A stretch of DNA of 7,386 nt from Pseudomonadota bacterium (GCA_023437255.1 JAEZGR010000131.1:1-7386), one strand, 5' to 3'. Positions 1 to 5,640 are shown, counted from the stretch's first letter. Numbers and translations: made by a program. Notes: a model not told the origin generated them from the letters alone.

Positions 1-323
1 CGCACAAGGCCGCCATGGAGATCATGCTGCTGGGCAAGCCCATGAGCGCTGAACGCGCCTACAACACCGGGCTCGTGAACGAGGTCGTGCCCAACGGTCA
101 GCACGTTGACGCTGCACTGGAAATGGCACGCTATATGGCCACACTTGCACCCATGGTGCTGAGCACGCTCAAGAAGTTTGTTGCGACCGTGATTCCGCAA
201 GGGCCGTCGGAACATTACGTGCGCGTCCGGCATGACCTTGAGGCGGTGGCCGGCAGTGCCGACTTCGCTGAAGGCATGCGCGCATTCAAAGAAAAAAGAA
301 CACCGGTTTTTAACGGGAACTGA
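1..323 (+). CDS. Enoyl-CoA hydratase/isomerase family protein, C-terminal part (5' end outside window)
   Basis: This is the 3' part of a crotonase-family gene. The reading frame is open from base 3 and the TGA stop is at 321-323, giving about 106 visible residues. The visible part begins H-K-A-A-M-E-I-M-L-L-G-K-P and continues S-A-E-R-A-Y-N-T-G-L-V-N-E-V-V-P, the usual crotonase signature after the catalytic region. It ends in the typical D-F-A-E-G-M-R-A-F-K-E-K-R tail. The family has about 255-265 residues, so roughly 150 are missing upstream, including the oxyanion-hole and catalytic Glu segments; activity and substrate cannot be judged. Family members hydrate trans-2-enoyl-CoA or isomerise or cleave related thioesters in the cytoplasm. 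It is the first visible gene of a + strand operon with two family III CoA-transferase-fold proteins and an acrylyl-CoA reductase, which fits a role in acyl-CoA catabolism. The ATG at 15 is internal to the protein, not the start. Confidence 0.9.
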   Translation, partial: HKAAMEIMLLGKPMSAERAYNTGLVNEVVPNGQHVDAALEMARYMATLAPMVLSTLKKFVATVIPQGPSEHYVRVRHDLEAVAGSADFAEGMRAFKEKRTPVFNGN

Positions 324-332
324 TTGAGCTGC

Positions 333-356
333 AGGAGACAAGCTTTGACACTGATG
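333..356 (+). promoter_or_regulatory. Ribosome binding site deciding the start of the first CoA-transferase
   Basis: AGGAG at 333-337 lies 7 nt before a TTG at 345 but 16 nt before the ATG at 354, both in the same frame. Spacing favours TTG 345; codon preference favours ATG 354. A further in-frame TTG at 324 directly follows the preceding stop and lies upstream of this site, so it is unlikely. The difference is three residues (M-T-L before M-L-K-N). Confidence 0.55.
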
Positions 357-1538
357 CTCAAGAACATCACCGTAATCGATATTGGCACGATGGTGGCTGC
401 GCCGGTTGCGGGCACGCTCATGGCCGATTTCGGAGCGAACGTCATCAAGGTGGAGCAGCCGGGTAGCGGCGACACCCTGCGCGGCGTCGGGCCGTTTCTC
501 GAGGGCGAGAGCCTCTGGTGGCACGTCGACGGGCGCAACAAGAAGTCGATCACGCTGAATCTGCGTACGCCCGAAGGCCAGGCGGTGCTCAAGCGCCTCG
601 TGGCCAAGGCCGACGTCGTGCTTGAGAATTTCCGCCCCGGCACGCTCGAGAAATGGGGAATCGGCTACGACACGCTGTCGGCCATAAACCCGGGGCTCGT
701 CATGCTGAGTGTGTCGGGGTTCGGCCAGACAGGCCCGCTTTCTTCACGTGCGGGCTACGATCGGATGGGCCTGGCCTTCAGCGGCATGATGGCGCTGAAC
801 GGCTATGCCGACCGCCCGCCCGTGCGTTTTGGAACTTCGATCGCCGACTATTGCACCGCCACGCTCGGCGCCTTTGCCGTCATGACTGCGCTGTATTACC
901 GCGACATGAACGGGGGCCAGGGCCAGCAGATCGATCTGGCGCTGTATGAGTCCATGTTCCGCATGACCGAAGCCATGACGGCTGCGTACGACCGGCTGGG
1001 CATGGTGCGCCAGCGCACCGGCAATGTGCATTATGCGGCGGCACCGGGCAACAACTTCGAAACCAGTGAAGGCCGCTACATGACCCTGACATGCTCCGGC
1101 AACGCGGTGTTCCGGCGCCTGTGCCTGGCCATGAACCGCCCTGATCTGATCGACCACCCCGATTACGCCAGCCATGCCTTGCGTTGGGAGCGCATCGAAG
1201 AGCTCAACGACCTGGTGGGGCAATGGGTGAAGAATACGCCCGAAGCGGAACTGATGGCGGCACTCGATGAGCAGGGCGTGCCGTACTCCATCGCAATGAC
1301 GGTCGCAGACATTCTCGAGCACCCGCATTATGCGGCGCGCGAGAACATCATTTCGGTCGATCATCCCAAGCTGGGGCCCATCAAGATGCAGGGCGTGATC
1401 CCGCGTTTCAGCGGCACACCGCCACGCAAGGTGGAGCCCGCACCCGCGGTCGGGCAGCACAACGATGAGGTTTACTTCGACTTCCTGGGCATGTCCCCAG
1501 AGGAATTCGAAGCCTTGAAGTCGCAGGAGGTGGTGTGA
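345..1538 (+). CDS. CaiB/BaiF family III acyl-CoA transferase
   Basis: The 397-residue product from TTG 345 (394 from ATG 354) has the normal length of a family III CoA-transferase. These cytoplasmic dimers move CoA from an acyl-CoA donor to a free acid through an aspartyl-CoA thioester. Visible family marks are the N-terminal I-D-I-G start of the Rossmann domain, the A-D-F-G-A-N-V-I-K-V-E-Q-P-G segment, E-N-F-R-P-G-T-L-E-K-W-G-I, and S-G-F-G-Q-T-G-P. The I-A-D-Y segment carries the catalytic Asp at about residue 168 (bases 846-848), close to Asp169 of formyl-CoA transferase. Thirty residues before it, in R-A-G-Y-D, a Tyr stands where alpha-methylacyl-CoA racemases have their catalytic His, so I read this one as a transferase, not a racemase. 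It starts 21 nt after the hydratase stop and its stop overlaps the next start, indicating one operon. The acyl substrate is unknown; a neighbouring dicarboxylate or branched acid is only a guess. Confidence 0.9.
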   Translation: MTLMLKNITVIDIGTMVAAPVAGTLMADFGANVIKVEQPGSGDTLRGVGPFLEGESLWWHVDGRNKKSITLNLRTPEGQAVLKRLVAKADVVLENFRPGTLEKWGIGYDTLSAINPGLVMLSVSGFGQTGPLSSRAGYDRMGLAFSGMMALNGYADRPPVRFGTSIADYCTATLGAFAVMTALYYRDMNGGQGQQIDLALYESMFRMTEAMTAAYDRLGMVRQRTGNVHYAAAPGNNFETSEGRYMTLTCSGNAVFRRLCLAMNRPDLIDHPDYASHALRWERIEELNDLVGQWVKNTPEAELMAALDEQGVPYSIAMTVADILEHPHYAARENIISVDHPKLGPIKMQGVIPRFSGTPPRKVEPAPAVGQHNDEVYFDFLGMSPEEFEALKSQEVV

Positions 1539-2590
1539 TGACTGCGGACGTGTTGAACGGCGTGCGCATCCTTGAGTTCTCGGCCATCGGTCCGGTGCCC
1601 TGGGGCGTGAACATCCTCGTCGAGATGGGGGCTTCCGTGACGCGTGTCGCGCGGCCCGGCGCGCCCAGGCGGGATCCATCGGCGAGCACCGACAAACCCG
1701 CCGACGCGATCAGCGAACGCGGGCGACACAACGTTTATCTTGACCTCAAGTCGGAAGAGGGCATCGCCAGGGTGCGCGAGCTGATCGCCAGTCACGATGT
1801 GCTGATCGAAGGCATGCGGCCCGGGGTCATGGAGCGGCTGGGCCTGGGGCCCGAGCAATGCCATGCGCTGAACCCCGCTCTGGCCTATGTGCGGGTCACC
1901 GGCTGGGGACAGCAAGGCCCCTTGGCCGACCGCGCCGGTCATGACATCAATTACATCGCGCTGTCAGGCGCACTGCATGCCATCGGTCCTCAAGACGGGC
2001 CGCCCGTCATCCCGCTGAACCTGGTGGGCGATTACGGCGGGGGCGGTGCCTTCATGGTGATCGGCGTTCTGGGCGCGGTGCTCAAGGCGCGCAGCACGGG
2101 CAAGGGCAGCGTGGTCGACGTGGCCATGCTCGACGGCGCCGCCAAGCAGATGGGCCTGGCCTATGAGCGCCTGGCCATGGGTGAATGGGCAGACGCCCGC
2201 GGCAGCAACGTGCTCGATGGGGGCGCGCCCTGGTATGGCGTGTATCGCACCCGTTGCGGGGGCTATATGGCTGTGGGCGCCATCGAACCCCAGTTCTACT
2301 CGCAGCTGCTGCAGGGGCTGGGGCTCGAGTCTGCGGGCCTGCCGGATCGCAAGGATCGCTCACAGTGGGGCGTGCTGCGCAGTGCCTTCGAACAGCGCTT
2401 TCTGGAACGGACGCGCGACGAATGGACGGCCATCTTCGAGCCGACCGATGCCTGTGTTTCACCCGTCCTGAGCCTTGGCGAGGCTCCAAAGCACAGTCAC
2501 AACCAGGCGCGGGGCGTGTTCGAGCCGCGCAGCATGGGGGTACAGCCGGGTCCGGCGCCCCGTTTTCATCCTCTGAACACAGAGTCATAA
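1538..2590 (+). CDS. Alpha-methylacyl-CoA racemase-like protein (CaiB/BaiF fold)
   Basis: The 350-residue product belongs to the racemase branch of the family III CoA-transferase fold. Such enzymes epimerise the alpha carbon of 2-methylacyl-CoA thioesters by 1,1-proton transfer so that branched acids can enter beta-oxidation. Residues matching the catalytic set of the mycobacterial enzyme MCR (His126, Asp156, Glu241) are His135 in R-A-G-H-D-I-N-Y, Asp165 in L-V-G-D-Y-G-G-G-G, and Glu250 in G-A-I-E-P-Q-F; all three keep the same offset. Other signatures are G-M-R-P-G-V-M-E-R-L-G-L-G and F-E-P-T-D-A-C-V-S-P-V-L. The start is ATG 1538, 7 nt after AGGAGG (1525-1530); GTG 1535 is in frame but less well placed. 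The start shares one base with the previous stop (TGATG), implying translational coupling. The C-terminus stops at P-A-P-R-F-H-P-L-N-T-E-S, short of the G-x-H-T-x-x-I/V-L helix that ends most relatives (about 360-380 residues). Confidence 0.9.
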   Translation: MTADVLNGVRILEFSAIGPVPWGVNILVEMGASVTRVARPGAPRRDPSASTDKPADAISERGRHNVYLDLKSEEGIARVRELIASHDVLIEGMRPGVMERLGLGPEQCHALNPALAYVRVTGWGQQGPLADRAGHDINYIALSGALHAIGPQDGPPVIPLNLVGDYGGGGAFMVIGVLGAVLKARSTGKGSVVDVAMLDGAAKQMGLAYERLAMGEWADARGSNVLDGGAPWYGVYRTRCGGYMAVGAIEPQFYSQLLQGLGLESAGLPDRKDRSQWGVLRSAFEQRFLERTRDEWTAIFEPTDACVSPVLSLGEAPKHSHNQARGVFEPRSMGVQPGPAPRFHPLNTES

Positions 2591-2624
2591 GAAGTACTTG
2601 AGTAGTTTCAACAAAGGAAAACAG

Positions 2625-3611
2625 ATGTTCAACGCATTGCTCATCGAAAAAGACGACTCCGGGTATCGCGCCGGCCTCAAAAGCCTGAACGAGAGCGACC
2701 TGCCCGACAACGACGTACAGATCGACGTCGAGTTCTCCACGCTGAATTACAAGGACGCGCTGGCTCTGACCGGCAAGTCGCCCATCGCCCGCATCTTTCC
2801 GCTGGTGCCGGGTATCGACCTGGCAGGCAAGGTCACGGCCAGCCGTGACTCCCGCTTCAAGGCTGGCGACCGTGTGCTGATCAATGGCTGGGGCATGGGC
2901 GAAGGCTTCTGGGGCGGCCTGTCGCAGAAGGCAAGCGTGCCGGGTGACTGGCTGGTCGCCATTCCCGAGGCGATGACTTCCTTCAACGCCATGGCCATTG
3001 GTACCGCGGGCTATACCGCCATGCTGTGCGTGATGGCATTGCAGCGCCATGGTGTCACGCCGGACCAGGGTGAAATCATCGTGACCGGGGCCTCGGGTGG
3101 TGTCGGCAGCGTTGCCGTCGCCCTGCTTTCGTCGCTGGGCTACACGGTGGTGGCTTCTACCGGCCGCCTGGAAGAAACCGATTATCTGAAGTCGCTCGGC
3201 GCCAACGAAGTCATCGATCGCAACACGCTGAGCGCACCGGGCCGTCCGCTGGCCAAGGCACGTTGGGCCGGTGCCGTTGACTCCGTGGGCAGCCATACTC
3301 TTGCCAACGTTTGCGCTGCGACCAAGGACGAAGGCGTGGTTACCGCCTGCGGCCTGGCACAAGGCATGGATTTCCCGGCTTCGGTGGCACCGTTCATTCT
3401 GCGTGGTGTGAGCCTGGTCGGCATCAACAGCGTCCTGTGTTCCCAGGAGCGTCGCATCGAGGCCTGGAATCGCCTGACCACCGAGCTGGATCCTGCCAAG
3501 CTTGCGCTGATCACCGGCCCGACGCTGGGTCTGCAGGAAACGCTCGACCTTGCCGACGATCTGCTCGCCGGCAAGGTACGTGGTCGTGTGGTCGTGGATG
3601 TGAACCGCTGA
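2625..3611 (+). CDS. acuI: Acrylyl-CoA reductase (NADPH), AcuI/YhdH-type medium-chain oxidoreductase
   Basis: The 328-residue product is a zinc-free medium-chain dehydrogenase/reductase of the YhdH/AcuI type (E. coli YhdH is about 324 residues). AcuI enzymes reduce acrylyl-CoA to propanoyl-CoA with NADPH and help to detoxify acrylate; related enzymes act as quinone oxidoreductases. Visible marks are the short N-terminal catalytic domain with S-T-L-N-Y-K-D-A-L at 38-46, V-P-G-I-D-L-A-G at 61-68, G-D-R-V-L at 81-85, and the nucleotide-binding G-A-S-G-G-V-G at 155-161. A second-half conserved stretch is R-G-V-S-L-V-G-I-N-S-V. No cysteine cluster for structural zinc is seen. The start is ATG 2625, 6 nt after AAGGA (2614-2618); the in-frame TTG at 2598 has no such site. 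It lies 34 nt after the racemase gene and is last in the operon, followed by a hairpin terminator. The reductase family is clear; acrylyl-CoA as true substrate is inferred from family and context. Confidence 0.9.
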   Translation: MFNALLIEKDDSGYRAGLKSLNESDLPDNDVQIDVEFSTLNYKDALALTGKSPIARIFPLVPGIDLAGKVTASRDSRFKAGDRVLINGWGMGEGFWGGLSQKASVPGDWLVAIPEAMTSFNAMAIGTAGYTAMLCVMALQRHGVTPDQGEIIVTGASGGVGSVAVALLSSLGYTVVASTGRLEETDYLKSLGANEVIDRNTLSAPGRPLAKARWAGAVDSVGSHTLANVCAATKDEGVVTACGLAQGMDFPASVAPFILRGVSLVGINSVLCSQERRIEAWNRLTTELDPAKLALITGPTLGLQETLDLADDLLAGKVRGRVVVDVNR

Positions 3612-3636
3612 TCGACGCGGTTCGGGATGTACGAGC

Positions 3637-3670
3637 GACGGGCCGCCCTTGGGGACGGCCCGTCTGCTTT
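3637..3670 (+). terminator. Hairpin terminator after the CoA operon
   Basis: A perfect 9-bp inverted repeat, GACGGGCCG at 3637-3645 and CGGCCCGTC at 3656-3664, encloses a 10-nt loop in which CCC and GGG can pair further around a single bulged A. It starts 26 nt after the reductase stop. The downstream T tract is weak (TCTGCTTT), so it may be an imperfect intrinsic terminator. Position and stem strength support its role at the end of the operon. Confidence 0.75.
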
Positions 3671-3691
3671 CAGGTGGCTATGGGGTAGAAT
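3663..3691 (+). promoter_or_regulatory. Candidate promoter for the restriction endonuclease gene
   Basis: TAGAAT at 3686-3691 matches the sigma-70 -10 consensus in five of six positions and lies about 60 nt before the endonuclease ATG. At the expected distance upstream (3663-3668) the -35 is poor (TCTGCT) and touches the right arm of the terminator hairpin. The rest of the 139-nt gap (3612-3750) shows no gene and no controller-protein ORF on either strand. The call is by eye only. Confidence 0.35.
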
Positions 3692-3750
3692 CGCCGCGCA
3701 GGGAGGGCGCCTACTGCAGAGTTCAGGAAGCGCGCATTTTCGAGAGAGGC

Positions 3751-4506
3751 ATGAGCAATTTCAAGGCGGTTTTCGAACGCAGGTTGGCGGCCACAGTTCA
3801 GCAGTACGCGATCAGCGGTGTCATTTCACAGGATGGGTTGATATATCCTTTGGGCAGCGACACCAAGGTGCTGAGCACTATATTCGAGTTGTACACGCGT
3901 CCGCTGGTTATCGCTGCCGCTGAAGAAATGGGCTTGCAGGTAATCGAACCCACGGCCCAGAATCATTACCCCGACTTCACTCTTTGCACCGGCGCTGACT
4001 GCAGAAGAAAGATCGCTGTTGACGTCAAGACCACCTACGTCACGCACCCCCGTCAGAAATTCGCCTTCACACTTGGCGGCTATACCAGCTTCATCCGTAC
4101 CGGCAATGAAAAGAAGAATATCGTGTTCCCGGTCGGAGACTATTTGGAACACTGGGTGGTGGGGTATGTCTACGAAAGGGTCGCAGACAAGAGTGCGAAG
4201 CGGCAGGCGCAATACACCATCGACGAAGTGAAAGAAATTCCCCTGCCATACCAGAACGTGCGCGTATTCGTTCAAGAAAAGTGGCGGATCGCCAGCGGGC
4301 GCCCTGGCAGCGGCAACACCACCAATATTGGCAGTATCAGGGGAACGATCGAAGACTTCCGGGCCGGCAATGGTCCGTTCGAGAGCGAAAGTGAATTCCT
4401 CGACTATTGGAGCAAGATCGGTCGCACCAAGGCCGATCGCACTGATTTCCATAATATCGAGTCATATCGTCAGTGGCGCACCGCCTCAGTCGGTATCGGC
4501 AAATAG
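3751..4506 (+). CDS. Type II restriction endonuclease, EcoRV family (predicted GATATC)
   Basis: The 251-residue product closely resembles R.EcoRV (245 residues), a homodimeric endonuclease that cuts GATATC to blunt ends. The EcoRV-identical run Y-P-L-G-S-D-T-K-V-L-S-T-I-F-E-L covers residues 32-47. Q-N-H-Y-P-D-F-T-L at 70-78 and D-V-K-T-T-Y at 91-96 give the PD...DxK active site: Asp75, Asp91 and Lys93 correspond to EcoRV Asp74, Asp90 and Lys92. F-T-L-G-G-Y-T-S-F-I-R follows at 106-116. The recognition loop G-S-G-N-T-T-N at 186-192 equals EcoRV 182-188, whose Gly, Asn and Thr residues contact the bases, so GATATC specificity is likely. In the minor-groove Q loop the EcoRV Gln68 position is Ala69, while Gln70 (EcoRV Gln69) is kept. 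The start ATG 3751 is chosen because it aligns with the EcoRV N-terminus; a GAGAG precedes it by 4 nt. The frame is open back to TTG 3649, but that lies inside the terminator hairpin. The gene is GC-poorer than the operon and overlaps its methyltransferase tail to tail. Confidence 0.95.
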   Translation: MSNFKAVFERRLAATVQQYAISGVISQDGLIYPLGSDTKVLSTIFELYTRPLVIAAAEEMGLQVIEPTAQNHYPDFTLCTGADCRRKIAVDVKTTYVTHPRQKFAFTLGGYTSFIRTGNEKKNIVFPVGDYLEHWVVGYVYERVADKSAKRQAQYTIDEVKEIPLPYQNVRVFVQEKWRIASGRPGSGNTTNIGSIRGTIEDFRAGNGPFESESEFLDYWSKIGRTKADRTDFHNIESYRQWRTASVGIGK

Positions 4507-5451
4507 TGCGTTTTGCGTCGGGGCATCGTCGTGCGGCGCGTCTTCCGTTTCCTTCAGGTCAGGTGGGGGGAGGCGGCTTCCTGGCGGAACTAAGTTGCCC
4601 GGGCTGATGACGAGCGCCTCTTCCATTTCGTTGCGTAGGCTTTCGCTCGCACCCAGATGGTAGAAGTGCGCGAACGTCTCCAGGGGGAAATCGGAAAAAT
4701 GCTCCGACAGATGCACATTTTCGCGATACTTGTTTGCCTTCCACATCGAATAGGCGAAGCCCGCGGGTAGCCTCTTGATGGCATTTGCAAGGCTTGACGC
4801 ATCGATGTCGGACCACTGGTTGTAGTAATCGGCGTAGCGCCCGACATACGGCGGGTCCATGTACACGAAGTCGTCGGCGCAGACCTCTGCCAGCGTCTGG
4901 TGCCAGGGCTGGCATTTGAACACCCAGTCGTTGTCGCCAATCACCGATTGTGCCCATGCAACCTGATTGCAAATCTTGGTAATGAGCGCGGGTCTGAAGC
5001 GTTCGGGCTTCCGGCAAAACGGTACGTTGAATCCACCTTTTTTGTTGAACCGCATCATTCCGTTGAAACATGAACGGTTCAAAAACAGCAGATCGAGTGG
5101 GTCTCCGTGCATGTTGAAGCGTTCACGTACATCGTAGTAATGGATTTCGCCCCTGCGCAGAAGCTCGGCTCCTTCGGCCTCAAGGTATTGCCGGACTCTC
5201 AGGGGGGTGATCACACCACTCTGAATCTGGGCGTAGAAATCGATAACGTGCTGGTTGGTATCGGCCAGCAAGGCGCGGGGCGGCGCGATGTTCAGGGCAA
5301 CTGCGCACGAGCCCATGAACGGTTCCACCCACCGGCCTTTGCCGTGCCAGCGCACGGCGTCGGCGATCCAGGGCACCAGTTTGGTCTTGATGCCTTGGAT
5401 CTTGATGGGTGGGGCTTTTGCCGAGATGCGGCGTGGCAGGAAGAAGCTCAT
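4486..5451 (-). CDS. Type II DNA adenine methyltransferase, Dam-like, EcoRV family (predicted GATATC)
   Basis: The 321-residue product is an alpha-class N6-adenine methyltransferase of the Dam/M.EcoRV type. It should protect host GATATC sites from the neighbouring nuclease by methylating the first adenine with S-adenosylmethionine. In order: motif X P-I-K-I-Q-G-I-K-T-K-L at 15-25, motif I W-V-E-P-F-M-G-S-C-A-V-A at 41-52 (Cys49 where a Gly is usual), a Dam-like target-recognition segment L-F-L-N-R-S-C-F-N-G-M at 122-132 with G-G-F-N-V-P-F at 139-145, catalytic motif IV D-P-P-Y at 199-202, and F-Y-H-L-G-A-S-E at 263-270. From about residue 286 there is a 36-residue Pro/Asp-rich tail with no counterpart in M.EcoRV as I recall it; its end is encoded antisense to the last codons of the endonuclease. 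ATG 5451 is the only plausible start, since an in-frame stop lies 15 nt upstream. No good Shine-Dalgarno is present; leaderless or coupled translation is inferred. No controller gene is seen. Confidence 0.93.
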   Translation of the reverse strand: MSFFLPRRISAKAPPIKIQGIKTKLVPWIADAVRWHGKGRWVEPFMGSCAVALNIAPPRALLADTNQHVIDFYAQIQSGVITPLRVRQYLEAEGAELLRRGEIHYYDVRERFNMHGDPLDLLFLNRSCFNGMMRFNKKGGFNVPFCRKPERFRPALITKICNQVAWAQSVIGDNDWVFKCQPWHQTLAEVCADDFVYMDPPYVGRYADYYNQWSDIDASSLANAIKRLPAGFAYSMWKANKYRENVHLSEHFSDFPLETFAHFYHLGASESLRNEMEEALVISPGNLVPPGSRLPPPDLKETEDAPHDDAPTQNALFADTD

Positions 5452-5570
5452 CAGGTGATGATATCACGGCAGTGAGGTGGTTGAGCGCGGTCGGGGCGGG
5501 TCAGACCGCACTCGGTCCAGATGGCAACGACGGCTTCTTTGTCGGCGGGATGAAAGGCACGGATCTTCAT
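5451..5570 (-). pseudogene. Truncated GNAT acetyltransferase (YpeA-like) N-terminal remnant
   Basis: A 39-codon ORF on the - strand runs from ATG (5570-5568) to TGA (5453-5451). Its first 26 residues, M-K-I-R-A-F-H-P-A-D, then K-E-A-V-V-A-I-W, then T-E-C-G-L-T-R-P, follow the N-terminal pattern of YpeA-type GNAT acetyltransferases (I-R-x-F-x-x-x-D ... L-W-x-x-C-x-L-x-R-P-W-N-D-P), which have about 140-150 residues. After Pro26 (bases 5495-5493) the family match ends; the last 13 residues (D-R-A-Q-P-P-H-C-R-D-I-I-T) look like read-through of foreign DNA. The acetyl-CoA-binding part is absent and was not found on the far side of the restriction-modification genes, so the product cannot be an active acetyltransferase. 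Its stop shares one base with the methyltransferase start (TGATG), so translation of the remnant could feed the methyltransferase. The family match is by memory over a short stretch, hence moderate certainty. Confidence 0.75.
5458..5466 (-). promoter_or_regulatory. Candidate extended -10 element of the methyltransferase gene, containing the GATATC site
   Basis: Read on the - strand, 5466-5458 is TGATATCAT, a TGn extension followed by TATCAT (five of six matches to TATAAT). The expected transcription start, 7 nt downstream, falls on the A of the methyltransferase ATG (5451), which would give a leaderless mRNA. No convincing -35 lies upstream; extended -10 promoters often lack one. The cognate site GATATC (5460-5465) is embedded in the element. 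The match is by eye, without experimental support. Confidence 0.45.
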
Positions 5571-5581
5571 GGGCGCGATTT

Positions 5582-5610
5582 TTGCGACATAAGGAATAAA
5601 AACGCATAAG
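5582..5610 (+). promoter_or_regulatory. Candidate promoter of the phospholipase D-like gene
   Basis: TTGCGA (5582-5587) and CATAAG (5605-5610) are separated by 17 nt and each match the sigma-70 consensus in four of six positions. Transcription would start near 5617, giving a leader of about 25 nt. AAGGA at 5624-5628 may serve as ribosome binding site, 12 nt before ATG 5641. The stretch is clearly more AT-rich than its surroundings. Confidence 0.4.
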
Positions 5611-5640
5611 CTGCAGTCAGCGCAAGGATATTAAAACCCG

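Noticed and set aside
744..1679. 311-codon open frame on the - strand
   Set aside because: It is antisense to the first CoA-transferase and the start of the racemase, with no recognisable domain and shadow-type composition.
2592..2599. AAGTACTT palindrome between racemase and reductase genes
   Set aside because: It is only 8 bp, within a 34-nt gap inside a co-transcribed operon; too short to claim as an operator or terminator.
2082..3362. 426-codon open frame on the - strand
   Set aside because: It lies antisense across the racemase and reductase genes, whose products are clear family members. Its own translation is rich in His, Arg and Pro without any family motif, as is usual for shadows of GC-rich genes.
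3649..3750. 34-residue N-terminal extension of the endonuclease from TTG 3649
   Set aside because: The start lies in the loop of the operon terminator and lacks a ribosome binding site, and EcoRV aligns from the ATG at 3751.
3612..3750. Remaining C-terminal part of the GNAT gene on the far side of the cassette
   Set aside because: The - strand reading of this gap gives no GNAT-like sequence in any frame, so the rest of the gene seems deleted.
3826..4452. 208-codon open frame on the - strand opposite the endonuclease
   Set aside because: It is fully nested in a gene that matches EcoRV throughout. No family motif is seen, and it is not a controller or antitoxin by sequence.
5107..5475. 122-codon + strand ORF upstream of the phospholipase D-like gene
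   Set aside because: It is antisense to the methyltransferase N-terminal half, which has clear motifs; there is no independent support.
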